Positions 7,908-17,184 are shown, counted from the stretch's first letter. The stretch: DNA of 64,000 bases from Enterococcus_E cecorum_B (GCA_946499615.1 CAMMST010000005.1:21968-85967); one strand, 5' to 3'. A program made the numbers and translations. The notes: generated from the sequence alone by a model not told the origin.

Positions 7908-8933
7908 TTATATAAAATTAGGCAATTGTTTTAAACCACATGCTTCGTCTAATCCTGCCCATTTATTAAAATTCTGAATAGCTTGACCACTTGCACCTTT
8001 GATCAAATTATCAATCACAGCGACAAGCGTTAAGATGCCTGTACATTCATTATAAATATAACCAATGTCACAAAAGTTCGAACCAATCACTTGATGTAAA
8101 TCTGGTAACTTTTGATGATGATTGATGCGAACAAAATATTTATCAGCATAACAATTTTCATAAGCTGTTTTAATATGTGAAAGGTCAACATTTTGTTTCA
8201 ATTTAACATAAGCTGATACAAAAATTCCTCTAGAGACTGGTATAAGACTTGTCGTGAATTGGATACTTTTTAATTGATTGTCAAACTGTTGTAAGAATTG
8301 AATGATTTCAGGTATATGCTGATGTTGATTGACCTTATACATACTCATGTTGTTATAAACATTCACAAAATGACTGCTTTGGCTCAATCCTTTGCCTGCA
8401 CCTGATAATCCTGATTTTGCGTCCACAATAATCGAATCCGTTTGAATAATTTGAGCTTTGACTAGTGGTGCTAAAAGTAAATTCGTTGCCGTGGCATAGC
8501 ATCCTGGATTGGCGATGAGCATCGATTTGTTTGTTTGAAATTCGGGTAAAGAATAATTGGCTTGCATTAAAATATTTGGATTAGCTGGTTCCTTTTTATA
8601 CCATTTTCGATAACTTTCCCCATTCTTTAATCGTAAATCACCCGAAAGATCAATTACTGGAAAACTATTTTCAATAAAAGGTTCAACTAAATCCTTACTG
8701 ACTCCAGAAGGGGTGGCAAAAAAGACAAGATCATTGTGTGCCATAATATTTTTTGCATCGAATGCTTGAATTTTAGCATTTAATGGTAAAAAATGAGGAA
8801 ATTCTTCTGTTAAGTAGGATGCTTTCTTCCCACTACGATGAAGGGTCCCGATTTCTAAACAGGGATGTTGTTCAATAAGACGCATTAACTCCACACCTGT
8901 ATAACCCGTTATACCTACAATTGCTGCTTTCAT
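7908..8933 (-). CDS. argC: N-acetyl-gamma-glutamyl-phosphate reductase
   Basis: NADPH-dependent reduction of N-acetylglutamyl phosphate to the semialdehyde, third step of arginine synthesis. 341 residues; Rossmann N-terminus AAIVGITGYTGVELMRL, catalytic cysteine in IANPGCYATA (about residue 144), and the conserved KSGLSGAGKG motif after it. It starts 8 nt after argD ends, so translation is probably coupled. Normal length, no damage. Confidence 0.95.
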   Translation of the reverse strand: MKAAIVGITGYTGVELMRLIEQHPCLEIGTLHRSGKKASYLTEEFPHFLPLNAKIQAFDAKNIMAHNDLVFFATPSGVSKDLVEPFIENSFPVIDLSGDLRLKNGESYRKWYKKEPANPNILMQANYSLPEFQTNKSMLIANPGCYATATNLLLAPLVKAQIIQTDSIIVDAKSGLSGAGKGLSQSSHFVNVYNNMSMYKVNQHQHIPEIIQFLQQFDNQLKSIQFTTSLIPVSRGIFVSAYVKLKQNVDLSHIKTAYENCYADKYFVRINHHQKLPDLHQVIGSNFCDIGYIYNECTGILTLVAVIDNLIKGASGQAIQNFNKWAGLDEACGLKQLPNFI

Positions 8934-8941
8934 CCAATCAC

Positions 8942-10078
8942 CTACCCCACTAAAACTTTCGCTATTTTATCTAATGCAAAATCAACTTCTTCTTGACTGA
9001 TTGTTAAAGGAGGTAATAACCGTAAGACATTTTTACCGGCTTTTAAAGTAAGAACACCTTCTTTTTCAAGTTGAAGCATCACATGTTGCAATACATATTC
9101 ATCTGTTAATTCAATTCCTATCATTAAGCCTTTTCCTCTAATATCTATCATTTTATTAGATTGAATATGCGCTAAACCATCAAAAAATTGCTGACTACGC
9201 ATTTTAACATTTTCTACTATTTCAGCAGATTGCACATAATCTAAAACTTGATTAGCAACACTTAAAGCTAATTTATTGCCTCCGAACGTACTTCCGTGAC
9301 TACCAGGAGAAAAAGCATTGGCATATTTTTTATTTGCTAACATTGCGCCCACCGGCAATCCATTGGCTAAAGCTTTTGCACTGGTAATAATATCAGGAGT
9401 AATACCATATTGTTCATAGGCAAAGAGGGAAGCACAACGACCAATCCCTGTTTGCACTTCATCCACAATAAGCAAGGTGCCATTTTGTTGGCAAAGATGT
9501 GCTAATTCCTTTATCCAACCTTGATAAGCGACATGAATCCCACTTTCTCCTTGAATTAATTCCACAATCACCGCAGCCACTTTCTCATCTAAGGCTTCTT
9601 TTAATTCATCGATTTCATTGTATGGAAAGTATGCCACATCTTGTAACATCGAACCAAAACCCGCCTGAATGTTAGCTTGTCCGGTCACACTCATTGAACC
9701 AAACGTACGACCATGAAAAGATTGCCAAAAGCTAATGATTTTATTACGACCAGTTGCTTTTTTTGCTAATTTAATGGCGGCTTCATTGGCTTCTGTACCA
9801 CTATTACAAAAGAAAGCCACATAATCTTTTTGATTGGCTAATTTACATGCGACTTGCTCTTGAATTTCACTATGATATAAATTCGGCATATGCCAAATAT
9901 TATCGATTTGTTGGAGTAAAGCTTTTTTTAATTCAGGATGATTATGTCCTAGATTTGTAACACCAATCCCACTTGTTAAATCAAGATACTCCTGATTATT
10001 TTGATCATAAACTTTACAACCATTACCTTTTATAATTTCGAAATTTTTTCTACAATAATTTGGAAATAACCAACTCAT
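8942..10078 (-). CDS. argD: acetylornithine aminotransferase
   Basis: PLP-dependent class III aminotransferase making N-acetylornithine from the semialdehyde and glutamate. PLP-contact motifs: FCNSGTEANEAAIKLA (about residue 92), IVDEVQTGIGR (about 205) and the Schiff-base lysine in TSAKALANGLP (about 233). The frame is open 13 codons further up into the ARG-box region, but the ATG at 10078, after AAGGGAGTG, gives the family start MSWLFPNY and 378 residues. It is the first gene of the operon argD-argC-argJ-argB; in many relatives argC comes first and argF closes the set, and argF is not seen here. Confidence 0.93.
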   Translation of the reverse strand: MSWLFPNYCRKNFEIIKGNGCKVYDQNNQEYLDLTSGIGVTNLGHNHPELKKALLQQIDNIWHMPNLYHSEIQEQVACKLANQKDYVAFFCNSGTEANEAAIKLAKKATGRNKIISFWQSFHGRTFGSMSVTGQANIQAGFGSMLQDVAYFPYNEIDELKEALDEKVAAVIVELIQGESGIHVAYQGWIKELAHLCQQNGTLLIVDEVQTGIGRCASLFAYEQYGITPDIITSAKALANGLPVGAMLANKKYANAFSPGSHGSTFGGNKLALSVANQVLDYVQSAEIVENVKMRSQQFFDGLAHIQSNKMIDIRGKGLMIGIELTDEYVLQHVMLQLEKEGVLTLKAGKNVLRLLPPLTISQEEVDFALDKIAKVLVG

Positions 10079-10100
10079 AACCGACACTCCCTTGTAATGT

Positions 10101-10118
10101 TGTGTATAAATATACAAC
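10101..10118 (-). promoter_or_regulatory. ARG box 1 overlapping the argD -10
   Basis: TGTGTATAAATATACAAC matches the ArgR consensus TNTGNATWWWWATNCANA at 17 of 18 positions. It covers the -10 box of the argD promoter, a position where arginine-bound ArgR would repress. Confidence 0.8.
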
Positions 10119-10137
10119 TTTATTTCACGTTTTTCAA
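10109..10137 (-). promoter_or_regulatory. argD: promoter of the argDCJB operon
   Basis: Minus-strand TTGAAA (10137-10132), a 17-nt spacer and TATATT (10114-10109). Reads into argD about 30 nt upstream of its ATG. Confidence 0.8.
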
Positions 10138-10143
10138 GTGTTT

Positions 10144-10161
10144 TGTGTATATTTTTTCATT
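10144..10161 (-). promoter_or_regulatory. ARG box 2 upstream of the argD promoter
   Basis: TGTGTATATTTTTTCATT fits the ARG consensus at 16 of 18 positions. Its start is 43 bp from that of ARG box 1, upstream of the -35 box. Confidence 0.55.
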
Positions 10162-10204
10162 GTTTGTTGTAAAAATTGTTTATTTCCGTGTATATTTGGG
10201 TATT

Positions 10205-10222
10205 TAGATAAAAATATGCATA
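10205..10222 (-). promoter_or_regulatory. ARG box 3, distal
   Basis: TAGATAAAAATATGCATA fits the ARG consensus at 15 of 18 positions. It lies about 100 bp upstream of the promoter, where a looping ArgR hexamer could reach it; being so A/T rich it may be a chance match. Confidence 0.4.
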
Positions 10223-10254
10223 AAAATAGACTAGCCAAAAACTTGACTAGTCTA
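10221..10254 (-). terminator. terminator of clpB
   Basis: Arms TAGACTAG and CTAGTCTA around a 12-nt loop, followed on the minus strand by TTTTTA. It lies 12 nt past the clpB stop codon and separates clpB from the arginine promoter. Confidence 0.85.
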
Positions 10255-10265
10255 AAATCATATAA

Positions 10266-12872
10266 TTATTCTTCTGTTAACGATTCGGTTTCAAAGGATA
10301 ATTGATTATTTTGCAAAGTTACAGTCACTTTACTCTTTGGCATCACTTTACCGGCAATAATTTCTTTGGCAAGTGGTGTTTCAATTTCTTTGGTAATATA
10401 TCGTTTTAATGGACGAGCACCAAATGAAGGTTCATAAGCATTTTGTGCTATATATGTTTTGGCTTCATCGGAAATGCTTAATTCAATTTCTTGATGGTTT
10501 AGTCTTGTAGATAATTGTTGCACCATCTTATCAACGATTCCCTTCACATCTTCTAAGCTAAGTGGGGTGAATAAAATCGTGTCATCAATACGGTTTAAGA
10601 ATTCAGGTTTGAAGTGCATTCTTAAAGCTTGCATGACTTGATCAGAAACTTCTGGTGGGATAGTCCCTTCTTCAGTCACTCCTTCAAGTAACAATTGTGA
10701 ACCGATATTTGAAGTCATAATCAATACGGTATTCTTGAAATCAACTAAGCGTCCTTTAGAATCTGTCAAACGACCATCATCTAATACTTGTAATAAAATA
10801 TTGAAGACATCTGGATGGGCCTTTTCAATTTCATCCAATAGAATAATGGTATATGGATTACGACGAACCGCTTCCGTTAATTGTCCACCTTCTTCATAAC
10901 CGACATATCCTGGAGGGGCTCCAACTAAACGAGACACTGAATGTTTTTCCATATATTCACTCATATCAATTCGTACCATATGTTCTTCAGAGTCAAATAA
11001 GTTTTCGGCTAAAGCTTTGGCAAGTTCTGTCTTACCAACCCCAGTAGGACCTAAGAATAGGAATGAACCTAATGGGCGATTTGGATCTTGTAAACCAGCA
11101 CGAGAACGTAATACCGCATCACTTACGGCATCTACGGCTTCGTTTTGACCAATCACACGTTGATGCAAGGTTTGATTTAATTTCAATAATTTTTCACGTT
11201 CGCCTTCAACTAATTTTGTCACCGGAATACCTGTTAAACGACCGACAACAACCGCAATTTCATTTTCAGTCACGGATTCTTGAACCATTTTTAATTGATC
11301 AGAATCATTTTTACGTTCTAATTCTTTTAATTCTTTTTCTAATTGTGGAATGGTACCATGACGTAACACAGCTGCTCGTTCAAGTTCATAATTGTTTTCA
11401 GCATCTTCTAATTCATGGCGAACACGTTCAAGTTCTGCACGTTTATTAGAAATCGCATTTACTTCTTCTTTTTCAGTTTCCCATTGCAATTTCATTGAAT
11501 TTACTTCTTCACGTAAATCAGCTAATTCTTCTTGCAAGTTTTCTAAACGTTTTTTAGAAGCATCATCAGTTTCTTTCTTCAACGCAGCTTCTTCAATTTC
11601 TAATTGCATTAATCGACGCATCACTTGGTCTAGTTCTGTAGGCATCGAATTCATTTCAACTTTAATATTGGCACAAGCTTCATCGACTAAATCAATCGCT
11701 TTATCTGGCAAGAACCGGTCAGTAATATAGCGGTCTGATAAAGTTGCAGCGGCTACTAATGCATTATCATGAATATTTACGCCGTGATGTACTTCAAATC
11801 TTTCTTTCAAGCCACGTAAAATCGAAATCGTATCTTCAACAGTTGGTTCTTTGACTAAAACTTTTTGGAAACGTCTTTCTAAAGCTTTATCTTTTTCCAT
11901 ATATTGACGGTATTCATCTAAGGTCGTGGCACCAATCGTATGCAATTCACCACGAGCAAGCATTGGTTTTAATAAGTTACCGGCGTCCATACTGCCTTCT
12001 GTCTTACCAGCACCGACAATATTATGGATTTCGTCGATAAATAGAATAATACGTCCGTCAGATTTTTTCACTTCATCTAATACGGCTTTCAATCTTTCTT
12101 CAAATTCACCACGATATTTAGCCCCAGCAATTAATAATCCCATATCTAAGGAGTAGACCGTTTTATCCTTTAAGTTTTCAGGTACGTCTTTTTTAACAAT
12201 ACGTTGAGCTAAACCTTCGACAATCGCCGTTTTACCAACACCAGGTTCACCAATTAATACTGGATTATTTTTGGTTTTACGAGATAAGATACGGATGACG
12301 TCACGAATTTCTTCATCACGCCCAATGACAGGGTCCATATTTCCTTCTTTGACTTTTTGCACCAAGTCAATACCGTATTTTTCTAATGCTTTATAAGTTT
12401 CTTCTTGATTTTGTGATGTCACACGATCACCCCCACGGATATTTTCTATCGCATCCTTAACGTCTTTTTCAGATATTTGATGTTGAACCAAATACTGAGT
12501 TAATGGATGATGTTTTAATTTCATTAATGCTAGAATAACGACTTCAGTTGAGAGATATTCATCTTGGAATGCTTCTCTAATCTTATCTGCTTCAATAAAT
12601 AATTGATAAAGATTTTGGCTAAAACTTTGGCCGTAAGAAACATTACTCCCTTCAACTGTAGAGATTTTATCTAATTCTTGGTCAACTTTTGCTTCAAATT
12701 CAGCTACATTGACACCCAAATCTTTATAAAAATTTGCACCAAAATGATCAGTGTGCAAGAAAATTTTCCACAAATGAGCAATATCGATTTCTTGATGATG
12801 TCTAGTCATTGCTATTTGTTGTGCTTGTGCAATGGCTTGTTGCATCGTTGTTGTCATCTTTTCAATATTCAT
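10266..12872 (-). CDS. clpB: ATP-dependent disaggregase ClpB
   Basis: Hexameric AAA+ chaperone that, with DnaK, pulls polypeptides out of aggregates after heat stress. 868 residues, normal for ClpB. Order: N-terminal Clp repeat domain (1-145), first ATPase with Walker A GEPGVGKT (about 205) and Walker B IILFIDEIHN, a long coiled-coil middle domain (about 405-525) that marks ClpB as opposed to ClpC/ClpA, second ATPase with Walker A GPTGVGKT (about 605) and Walker B, and the C-terminal D2-small domain. There is no ClpP-binding tripeptide loop evident. Single-gene unit with its own stress-controlled promoter and terminator. Some databases name the lactobacillar protein ClpB without DnaK data; the identity is not in doubt. 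Confidence 0.97.
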   Translation of the reverse strand: MNIEKMTTTMQQAIAQAQQIAMTRHHQEIDIAHLWKIFLHTDHFGANFYKDLGVNVAEFEAKVDQELDKISTVEGSNVSYGQSFSQNLYQLFIEADKIREAFQDEYLSTEVVILALMKLKHHPLTQYLVQHQISEKDVKDAIENIRGGDRVTSQNQEETYKALEKYGIDLVQKVKEGNMDPVIGRDEEIRDVIRILSRKTKNNPVLIGEPGVGKTAIVEGLAQRIVKKDVPENLKDKTVYSLDMGLLIAGAKYRGEFEERLKAVLDEVKKSDGRIILFIDEIHNIVGAGKTEGSMDAGNLLKPMLARGELHTIGATTLDEYRQYMEKDKALERRFQKVLVKEPTVEDTISILRGLKERFEVHHGVNIHDNALVAAATLSDRYITDRFLPDKAIDLVDEACANIKVEMNSMPTELDQVMRRLMQLEIEEAALKKETDDASKKRLENLQEELADLREEVNSMKLQWETEKEEVNAISNKRAELERVRHELEDAENNYELERAAVLRHGTIPQLEKELKELERKNDSDQLKMVQESVTENEIAVVVGRLTGIPVTKLVEGEREKLLKLNQTLHQRVIGQNEAVDAVSDAVLRSRAGLQDPNRPLGSFLFLGPTGVGKTELAKALAENLFDSEEHMVRIDMSEYMEKHSVSRLVGAPPGYVGYEEGGQLTEAVRRNPYTIILLDEIEKAHPDVFNILLQVLDDGRLTDSKGRLVDFKNTVLIMTSNIGSQLLLEGVTEEGTIPPEVSDQVMQALRMHFKPEFLNRIDDTILFTPLSLEDVKGIVDKMVQQLSTRLNHQEIELSISDEAKTYIAQNAYEPSFGARPLKRYITKEIETPLAKEIIAGKVMPKSKVTVTLQNNQLSFETESLTEE

Positions 12873-12950
12873 AACTCCATTCCTCCTATCGTTGAATGAA
12901 ATAATTGATTTATTTAAATGTACTTATTCCTTTTTCTTAAGTACATGTAC

Positions 12951-12979
12951 AGTATATTCCAAAAGTCAATGAAGGTCAA
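12951..12979 (-). promoter_or_regulatory. clpB: sigma-A promoter of clpB
   Basis: Minus-strand TTGACC (12979-12974), a 17-nt spacer and TATACT (12956-12951). The CtsR box covers the -35 and spacer. Confidence 0.85.
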
Positions 12980-12980
12980 A
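12964..12980 (+). promoter_or_regulatory. CtsR box at the clpB promoter
   Basis: Tandem heptads AGTCAAT-GAA-GGTCAAA match the CtsR consensus RGTCAAA-NAN-RGTCAAA with one mismatch. Overlap with the -35 box fits repression by CtsR in unstressed cells. Confidence 0.82.
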
Positions 12981-12987
12981 CTAAAAA

Positions 12988-13014
12988 TTAGCACTCTGAC
13001 TATTTGAGTGCTAA
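12988..13014. promoter_or_regulatory. perfect CIRCE element (HrcA operator) upstream of clpB
   Basis: TTAGCACTC, 9-nt spacer, GAGTGCTAA: an exact match to the CIRCE consensus. It lies 8 bp upstream of the CtsR box and the -35, between the asparaginase stop and the clpB promoter. The inverted repeat, followed by TTTTTAG on the minus strand, may also act as a weak end for the asparaginase transcript. Confidence 0.92.
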
Positions 13015-13026
13015 TTTTAAACTTTC

Positions 13027-14031
13027 TTAATATTTTTTGTTCAAAATGCTATCATGATTGATGGTTTGATAAAAATACTTGCGAATATCCTCAATATTTT
13101 CATATTCTGCCATCAACCACATCAGCTTGGTTACGACTGCTTCAAACGTCATATCATAAGCTTCTAGTAATTGAAAATCTTGTTTCACTTTTTTACCCAC
13201 TTCATAAACCGTCATATCACTACCTTCATTGGCTACTTGTGAACTAACAATCACTAAACGATCCTTTTGATATTGATTCATCAGCTGATAAAAGGTCTTA
13301 ACTAAGTTCTCTGGTATTCCACCAACACCAAAACTTTCAAGGATAATGCAACGATAATTTTCAAATGCAAATGCTAGCACTTTTGCATCTAGTCCTGGAG
13401 TAAGCTTCAAGGTAATTAAGTCTTCTTGCATTTGATGATAAAATCGAGTTGGTTGAACAAGTGGTTGACTTGGAATATAGCGGATGATTTGTTGATCTAA
13501 AATCACAGCAATGTATGGGAAATTAATACTTGTGAATGCATTATAACTTTTCGCGCGGACTTTTTTCGCACGGCTTCCAACAATTACTTTCCCATCAAAA
13601 ACGATAACCACTTCTTGCGATAAATCATCACAGGCATAAATAAAACTATCTAATAAATTGACTTTTGCATCCGTACTATCCATATCAATGGGTTTTTGTG
13701 AGCCGGTTAATACAATAGGTTTACCAGAATTTTGAATTAAATAAGATAACGCAGCTGCGGTATAAGCCAAGGTATCTGTACCATGACAAATGACAAATCC
13801 ATCATAAATAGTATATTTTTCCTCAATCGTACGGGCTAATTTCAACCAATGTTTAGGAGTCATATTGGTACTATCAAGATTGAATAAAGCTAAAGTATCA
13901 ACATGACAGATTTCTTGTACTTGAGGAATGTAGCTTAATAATTCTTCAGCAGTGATTCCTGGTGTTAAACCATGTTGCGATTTTTTAGAAGCGATAGTAC
14001 CGCCTGTGGTAATCATCAATATCTTCTTCAT
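13027..14031 (-). CDS. ansA: L-asparaginase (type I-like)
   Basis: Cytoplasmic hydrolysis of L-asparagine to aspartate and ammonia. 334 residues, no signal peptide. Two catalytic threonine motifs are intact: ITTGGTIASK at the N-terminus and VICHGTDTLAYTAAAL (about residue 86), with the following lysine in LTGSQKPID. Starts with an AAAGGAAAACAAG ribosome-binding region. It sits between the pepT terminator and the CIRCE element with only about 20 nt after the terminator, so its transcription may depend partly on read-through from pepT. Confidence 0.92.
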   Translation of the reverse strand: MKKILMITTGGTIASKKSQHGLTPGITAEELLSYIPQVQEICHVDTLALFNLDSTNMTPKHWLKLARTIEEKYTIYDGFVICHGTDTLAYTAAALSYLIQNSGKPIVLTGSQKPIDMDSTDAKVNLLDSFIYACDDLSQEVVIVFDGKVIVGSRAKKVRAKSYNAFTSINFPYIAVILDQQIIRYIPSQPLVQPTRFYHQMQEDLITLKLTPGLDAKVLAFAFENYRCIILESFGVGGIPENLVKTFYQLMNQYQKDRLVIVSSQVANEGSDMTVYEVGKKVKQDFQLLEAYDMTFEAVVTKLMWLMAEYENIEDIRKYFYQTINHDSILNKKY

Positions 14032-14049
14032 CTTGTTTTCCTTTCAACG

Positions 14050-14100
14050 AGAAAAATAGCGAGTGTACTATGTGACACTACGCATACAACACTCGCTATA
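14050..14100 (-). terminator. terminator after pepT
   Basis: Arms TATAGCGAGTGT and ACACTCGCTAT enclose about 22 nt, followed on the minus strand by TTTTTC. It begins just past the pepT stop. Confidence 0.85.
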
Positions 14101-14106
14101 ACTTCA

Positions 14107-15336
14107 TTATTTGGCATTTAGTTCAGCAATTTTCACAATCACATCAGTTGCTTTTTCCATTGCTTGTAAAGATACAAATTCAAAACGACCATGCATATTT
14201 TCGCCGCCAGCAAAGATATTAGGTGTTGGAATCCCTAAGTAAGAAATTTTAGACCCATCAGTTCCCCCACGTACAGGTTCAATTACTGGTTCGATTGATA
14301 ATTCTTCCATCGCATTTTTAGCCAATTCTACAATGCTCATATCTTTTTCGATGACTTCACGCATATTGTAATATTGATCGAATAAGTTTAATTCAACACG
14401 TTCTTGATCATATTTTGCGTTGAATTTCGCAACTAAATCAACGATAAATTGTTTACGTGCTTCGAATTTTTCGCGGTCATGATCACGAATGATATAAGAC
14501 ATCTTAGCTTCTTCCGGTGTTCCAGTAAAGCCATGTAGATGATAAAATCCTTCATAACCTTCCGTATGTTCAGGCACTTCTTTTTGTGGAAATTCATTTT
14601 GGAAATCAATGGCCATTTGAATAGCATTAATCATGGTATCTTTGGCTGTTCCTGGGTGGACATTTTTACCGTGAAAAGTCAAATCTGCTTGAGCCGCATT
14701 AAAGGTTTCAAATTGTAATTCACCTACTGGACCGCCATCCATAGTGTAAGCAAAATCAACATCAAACCCTTTTGCATCAAACTTATCTGCGCCAACTCCG
14801 ATTTCTTCATCCGGACCAAAAGCAACACGAATTTTTCCATGTTTGATATCAGGATTTTTGATTAAAATTTCCATCGCTGTCATAATTTCTGCAATACCAG
14901 ACTTATCATCTGCACCAAGTAAAGTGGTACCATCAGTCGTAATCAATGTTTGACCAGCATAATTTTTCAAATTAGGAAAATCAACGGTATTTAAAGTATA
15001 TTTTCCATCCTTATCTAATTGGATTGTTGAATGACCATCATAATTTTCAACAATTTGCGGATTTACATTGACGGCATTGAAATCTGCGGTATCCATATGG
15101 GCAATAAATCCAATAGAGCGTACCTCTTTATCAGTATTACTAGGTAGAGTGGCTGTTACAAAACCATTTTCTTCATTATAATGGACCTCTTGCATCCCTA
15201 AATCAGTCAACTCTTTGGCTAACTCATGGGCAAAAGCTACTTGTGTTTGCGTTGACGGTGTCGTTGTACTCATTGGATTAGAACGAGTTTCAGTTTTCAC
15301 ATATTTTAAAAATCTTGGTAATAAATTAGAATACAT
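14107..15336 (-). CDS. pepT: tripeptide aminopeptidase, peptidase T (M20)
   Basis: Zinc aminopeptidase releasing the N-terminal residue from tripeptides in the cytoplasm. 409 residues, the PepT length. Metal and catalytic motifs: IGFIAHMDTADF (about residue 75), LLGADDKSGIAEI (about 140), the catalytic glutamates in FGPDEEIGVGADKF (about 174), and the C-terminal histidine in FAGGENMHGRFEF. A lid domain lies in the middle. It starts 12 nt after the Nif3-family gene and is the last gene of the long polA-to-pepT run. Confidence 0.95.
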   Translation of the reverse strand: MYSNLLPRFLKYVKTETRSNPMSTTTPSTQTQVAFAHELAKELTDLGMQEVHYNEENGFVTATLPSNTDKEVRSIGFIAHMDTADFNAVNVNPQIVENYDGHSTIQLDKDGKYTLNTVDFPNLKNYAGQTLITTDGTTLLGADDKSGIAEIMTAMEILIKNPDIKHGKIRVAFGPDEEIGVGADKFDAKGFDVDFAYTMDGGPVGELQFETFNAAQADLTFHGKNVHPGTAKDTMINAIQMAIDFQNEFPQKEVPEHTEGYEGFYHLHGFTGTPEEAKMSYIIRDHDREKFEARKQFIVDLVAKFNAKYDQERVELNLFDQYYNMREVIEKDMSIVELAKNAMEELSIEPVIEPVRGGTDGSKISYLGIPTPNIFAGGENMHGRFEFVSLQAMEKATDVIVKIAELNAK

Positions 15337-15348
15337 AATAAAACCCCT

Positions 15349-16479
15349 TTATATTATTTCAAATGGATCAGTGTTGACGCTTGAAACTATTAAATCAACC
15401 TGCCATTTATTTGCTAATTTCCATTGTTCATATTTTTCTTTCAACTTATCAGCAAAAAGCACTTCGATATGATGACCTGGATCAAGGACAATTAAGCCTG
15501 ACTCTTGCATATCATGAGCCGTGTGATAATAGACGTCCCCAGTAATAAAGACATCTGCTCCTTTGGCTAAAGCATCTCGATACAGCTTTTCCGCACTTCC
15601 CCCACAAATAGCCACTTTTGAAATAAGTTGTCGCTTGCTTATGTGGCTTGCTTTGATTACTTTTAAATGCTTTAAATGAAAAGCTGATTTTACGCGATTG
15701 ATAAAAGTTGATAATTCAAGTGGTTCAGCTAAATGACCAATCCGTCCAATTCCTTCAATTTTTGTGCCATTTGAAGCTGGATTTAAATCATAGACTTCAA
15801 AAGCTGGCTCTTCATAAGGATGGACGCGATACATAGTTTGTAAAACACTTGGCAAATATTGATTTTCAACAATAAATTCAATTTTTTCTTCAGCAACAAT
15901 GCTCAATTGCTCAGCTTGCCCAATAGTTGGATTGGCTTGTGCAGATGGGATAAAACGTCCTTGTCCGTTACTAGTATAACTCATGTGATGATAATTTCCT
16001 AACATTCCAGCTTTAGCTTCTCCTAAGGCTTGACGTAGCTGATCAGCATGTGTTTTTGGGACATAGACAATCAATTTTTTAAGGGCTTTTGTCTGTGTTT
16101 TTTGTAAAATCTCTACTTCATTTAAGTCGAGTGCTTCACAAAACCAATCGTTCAAACCATCTGCTACCACATCAATATTGGTATGGGCAACATAGACGTT
16201 GATGTGATTTTGTAAGATATCTAGCAACATTTTTGACTGCGGATTATCGTCCGTTAATTGGTTGATGGGTCTGAAAATCGGTGCATGTTTGGCAAAAATC
16301 AGGTCAGCGCCTATTCTGATTGCTTCTTCAACCACTTGTGGACGTACATCTAGGGTAAAAAGGACTTTTTGAATTTCCGAATCTAAAGAACCAATTTGTA
16401 AGCCGCAAAAATCTTTCTCCAGAGCTAATTCTTTCGGACAATAAGCTTCAAACGGGGCAATGAATTCTCTTAGTTTCAC
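15349..16479 (-). CDS. Nif3-like dinuclear metal-centre protein (YqfO family)
   Basis: 376 residues: two halves of a Nif3 domain, carrying metal ligands such as FAKHAPIF (His near residue 66), AHTNIDV (about 97), GDVYYHTAHD and LDPGHHIE near the C-terminus, separated by a PII-like/CutA-like insert (about 130-235) typical of the YqfO type. Biochemical role is unsettled in the literature; GTP cyclohydrolase-like and other activities have been suggested. It overlaps the start of trmK by 4 nt, the common Firmicutes arrangement, so the two are translationally coupled. Confidence 0.88.
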   Translation of the reverse strand: MKLREFIAPFEAYCPKELALEKDFCGLQIGSLDSEIQKVLFTLDVRPQVVEEAIRIGADLIFAKHAPIFRPINQLTDDNPQSKMLLDILQNHINVYVAHTNIDVVADGLNDWFCEALDLNEVEILQKTQTKALKKLIVYVPKTHADQLRQALGEAKAGMLGNYHHMSYTSNGQGRFIPSAQANPTIGQAEQLSIVAEEKIEFIVENQYLPSVLQTMYRVHPYEEPAFEVYDLNPASNGTKIEGIGRIGHLAEPLELSTFINRVKSAFHLKHLKVIKASHISKRQLISKVAICGGSAEKLYRDALAKGADVFITGDVYYHTAHDMQESGLIVLDPGHHIEVLFADKLKEKYEQWKLANKWQVDLIVSSVNTDPFEII

Positions 16480-17171
16480 ACTAACACTTCCTCAATTAAT
16501 TTGATTTCAGCTTCTAGTTCAGTCGTTTTTTCCATATGTTTTGTTGTTGCTTTTTGTAATTGTTGTAACACCTTTTGTCTTTGCTTTAATTCTCTTTGCC
16601 ATTTCTTGATAAAAATAGGTGATTTTGCTTGCATCAAGTGTGGCCCAAATAAATATTGCGCTTCGTTCAGGCTTGTTGGCTGTGATAACTTTTTAGCAAC
16701 GATAATTTCATAGATTTTTTTATTTTCTTCTAAAATTTCTTCGGTGATAATGGTATATCCATTGGCTACCAAATATTTCCTTAAAGTAGCTTCCCCAACA
16801 TTAGGCTGCAAAATAAGTAATTCTTCACCGGTAATTTGTTCTTTACCTTCTAATAGAATTTGTTTAATCAAGGTACCGCCCATACCACAAATTGTAATGG
16901 TGTCAATTTCATCGCTTGGTTTGATAGCGAATAACCCATCTGCTAAACGAACAGTAATTTTATCGGTCAGTCCTTGCAAAGTTACTTGATGTACTGCTGA
17001 TTCATAGGGGCCTTTGACTACTTCCCCACAAACAGCATAACTTATTTTTTTAGCCAACATTAAACGAACAGGTAAATAAGCATGATCGGAACCAATATCC
17101 GCTAATCGAGCTTGATTCGGGACAAATTCCCCTACTTTTGCCAGTCGTTTAGATAATTGTTGTGCATTCAT
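16476..17171 (-). CDS. trmK: tRNA (adenine(22)-N1)-methyltransferase
   Basis: SAM-dependent enzyme that methylates A22 in tRNA (TrmK/YqfN). 231 residues from the chosen start. Class I methyltransferase motifs: VPNQARLADIGSDHAYLPV (motif I), a TICGMGG motif (about 95) and LQPNVG (about 125) typical of the family; a C-terminal coiled-coil (about 180-230, rich in K, Q, E). The frame is open 15 codons higher, but the ATG at 17171 follows AGAGGA and gives MNAQQLSKRL as in homologues. It sits between dnaI and the Nif3 gene. Confidence 0.92.
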   Translation of the reverse strand: MNAQQLSKRLAKVGEFVPNQARLADIGSDHAYLPVRLMLAKKISYAVCGEVVKGPYESAVHQVTLQGLTDKITVRLADGLFAIKPSDEIDTITICGMGGTLIKQILLEGKEQITGEELLILQPNVGEATLRKYLVANGYTIITEEILEENKKIYEIIVAKKLSQPTSLNEAQYLFGPHLMQAKSPIFIKKWQRELKQRQKVLQQLQKATTKHMEKTTELEAEIKLIEEVLV

Positions 17172-17184
17172 TCTTTCATTCCTC

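Noticed and set aside
11063..11449. 128-codon plus-strand frame opposite clpB
   Set aside because: Lies wholly antisense to conserved ClpB middle-domain sequence, no ribosome-binding site or recognisable protein; a shadow frame.
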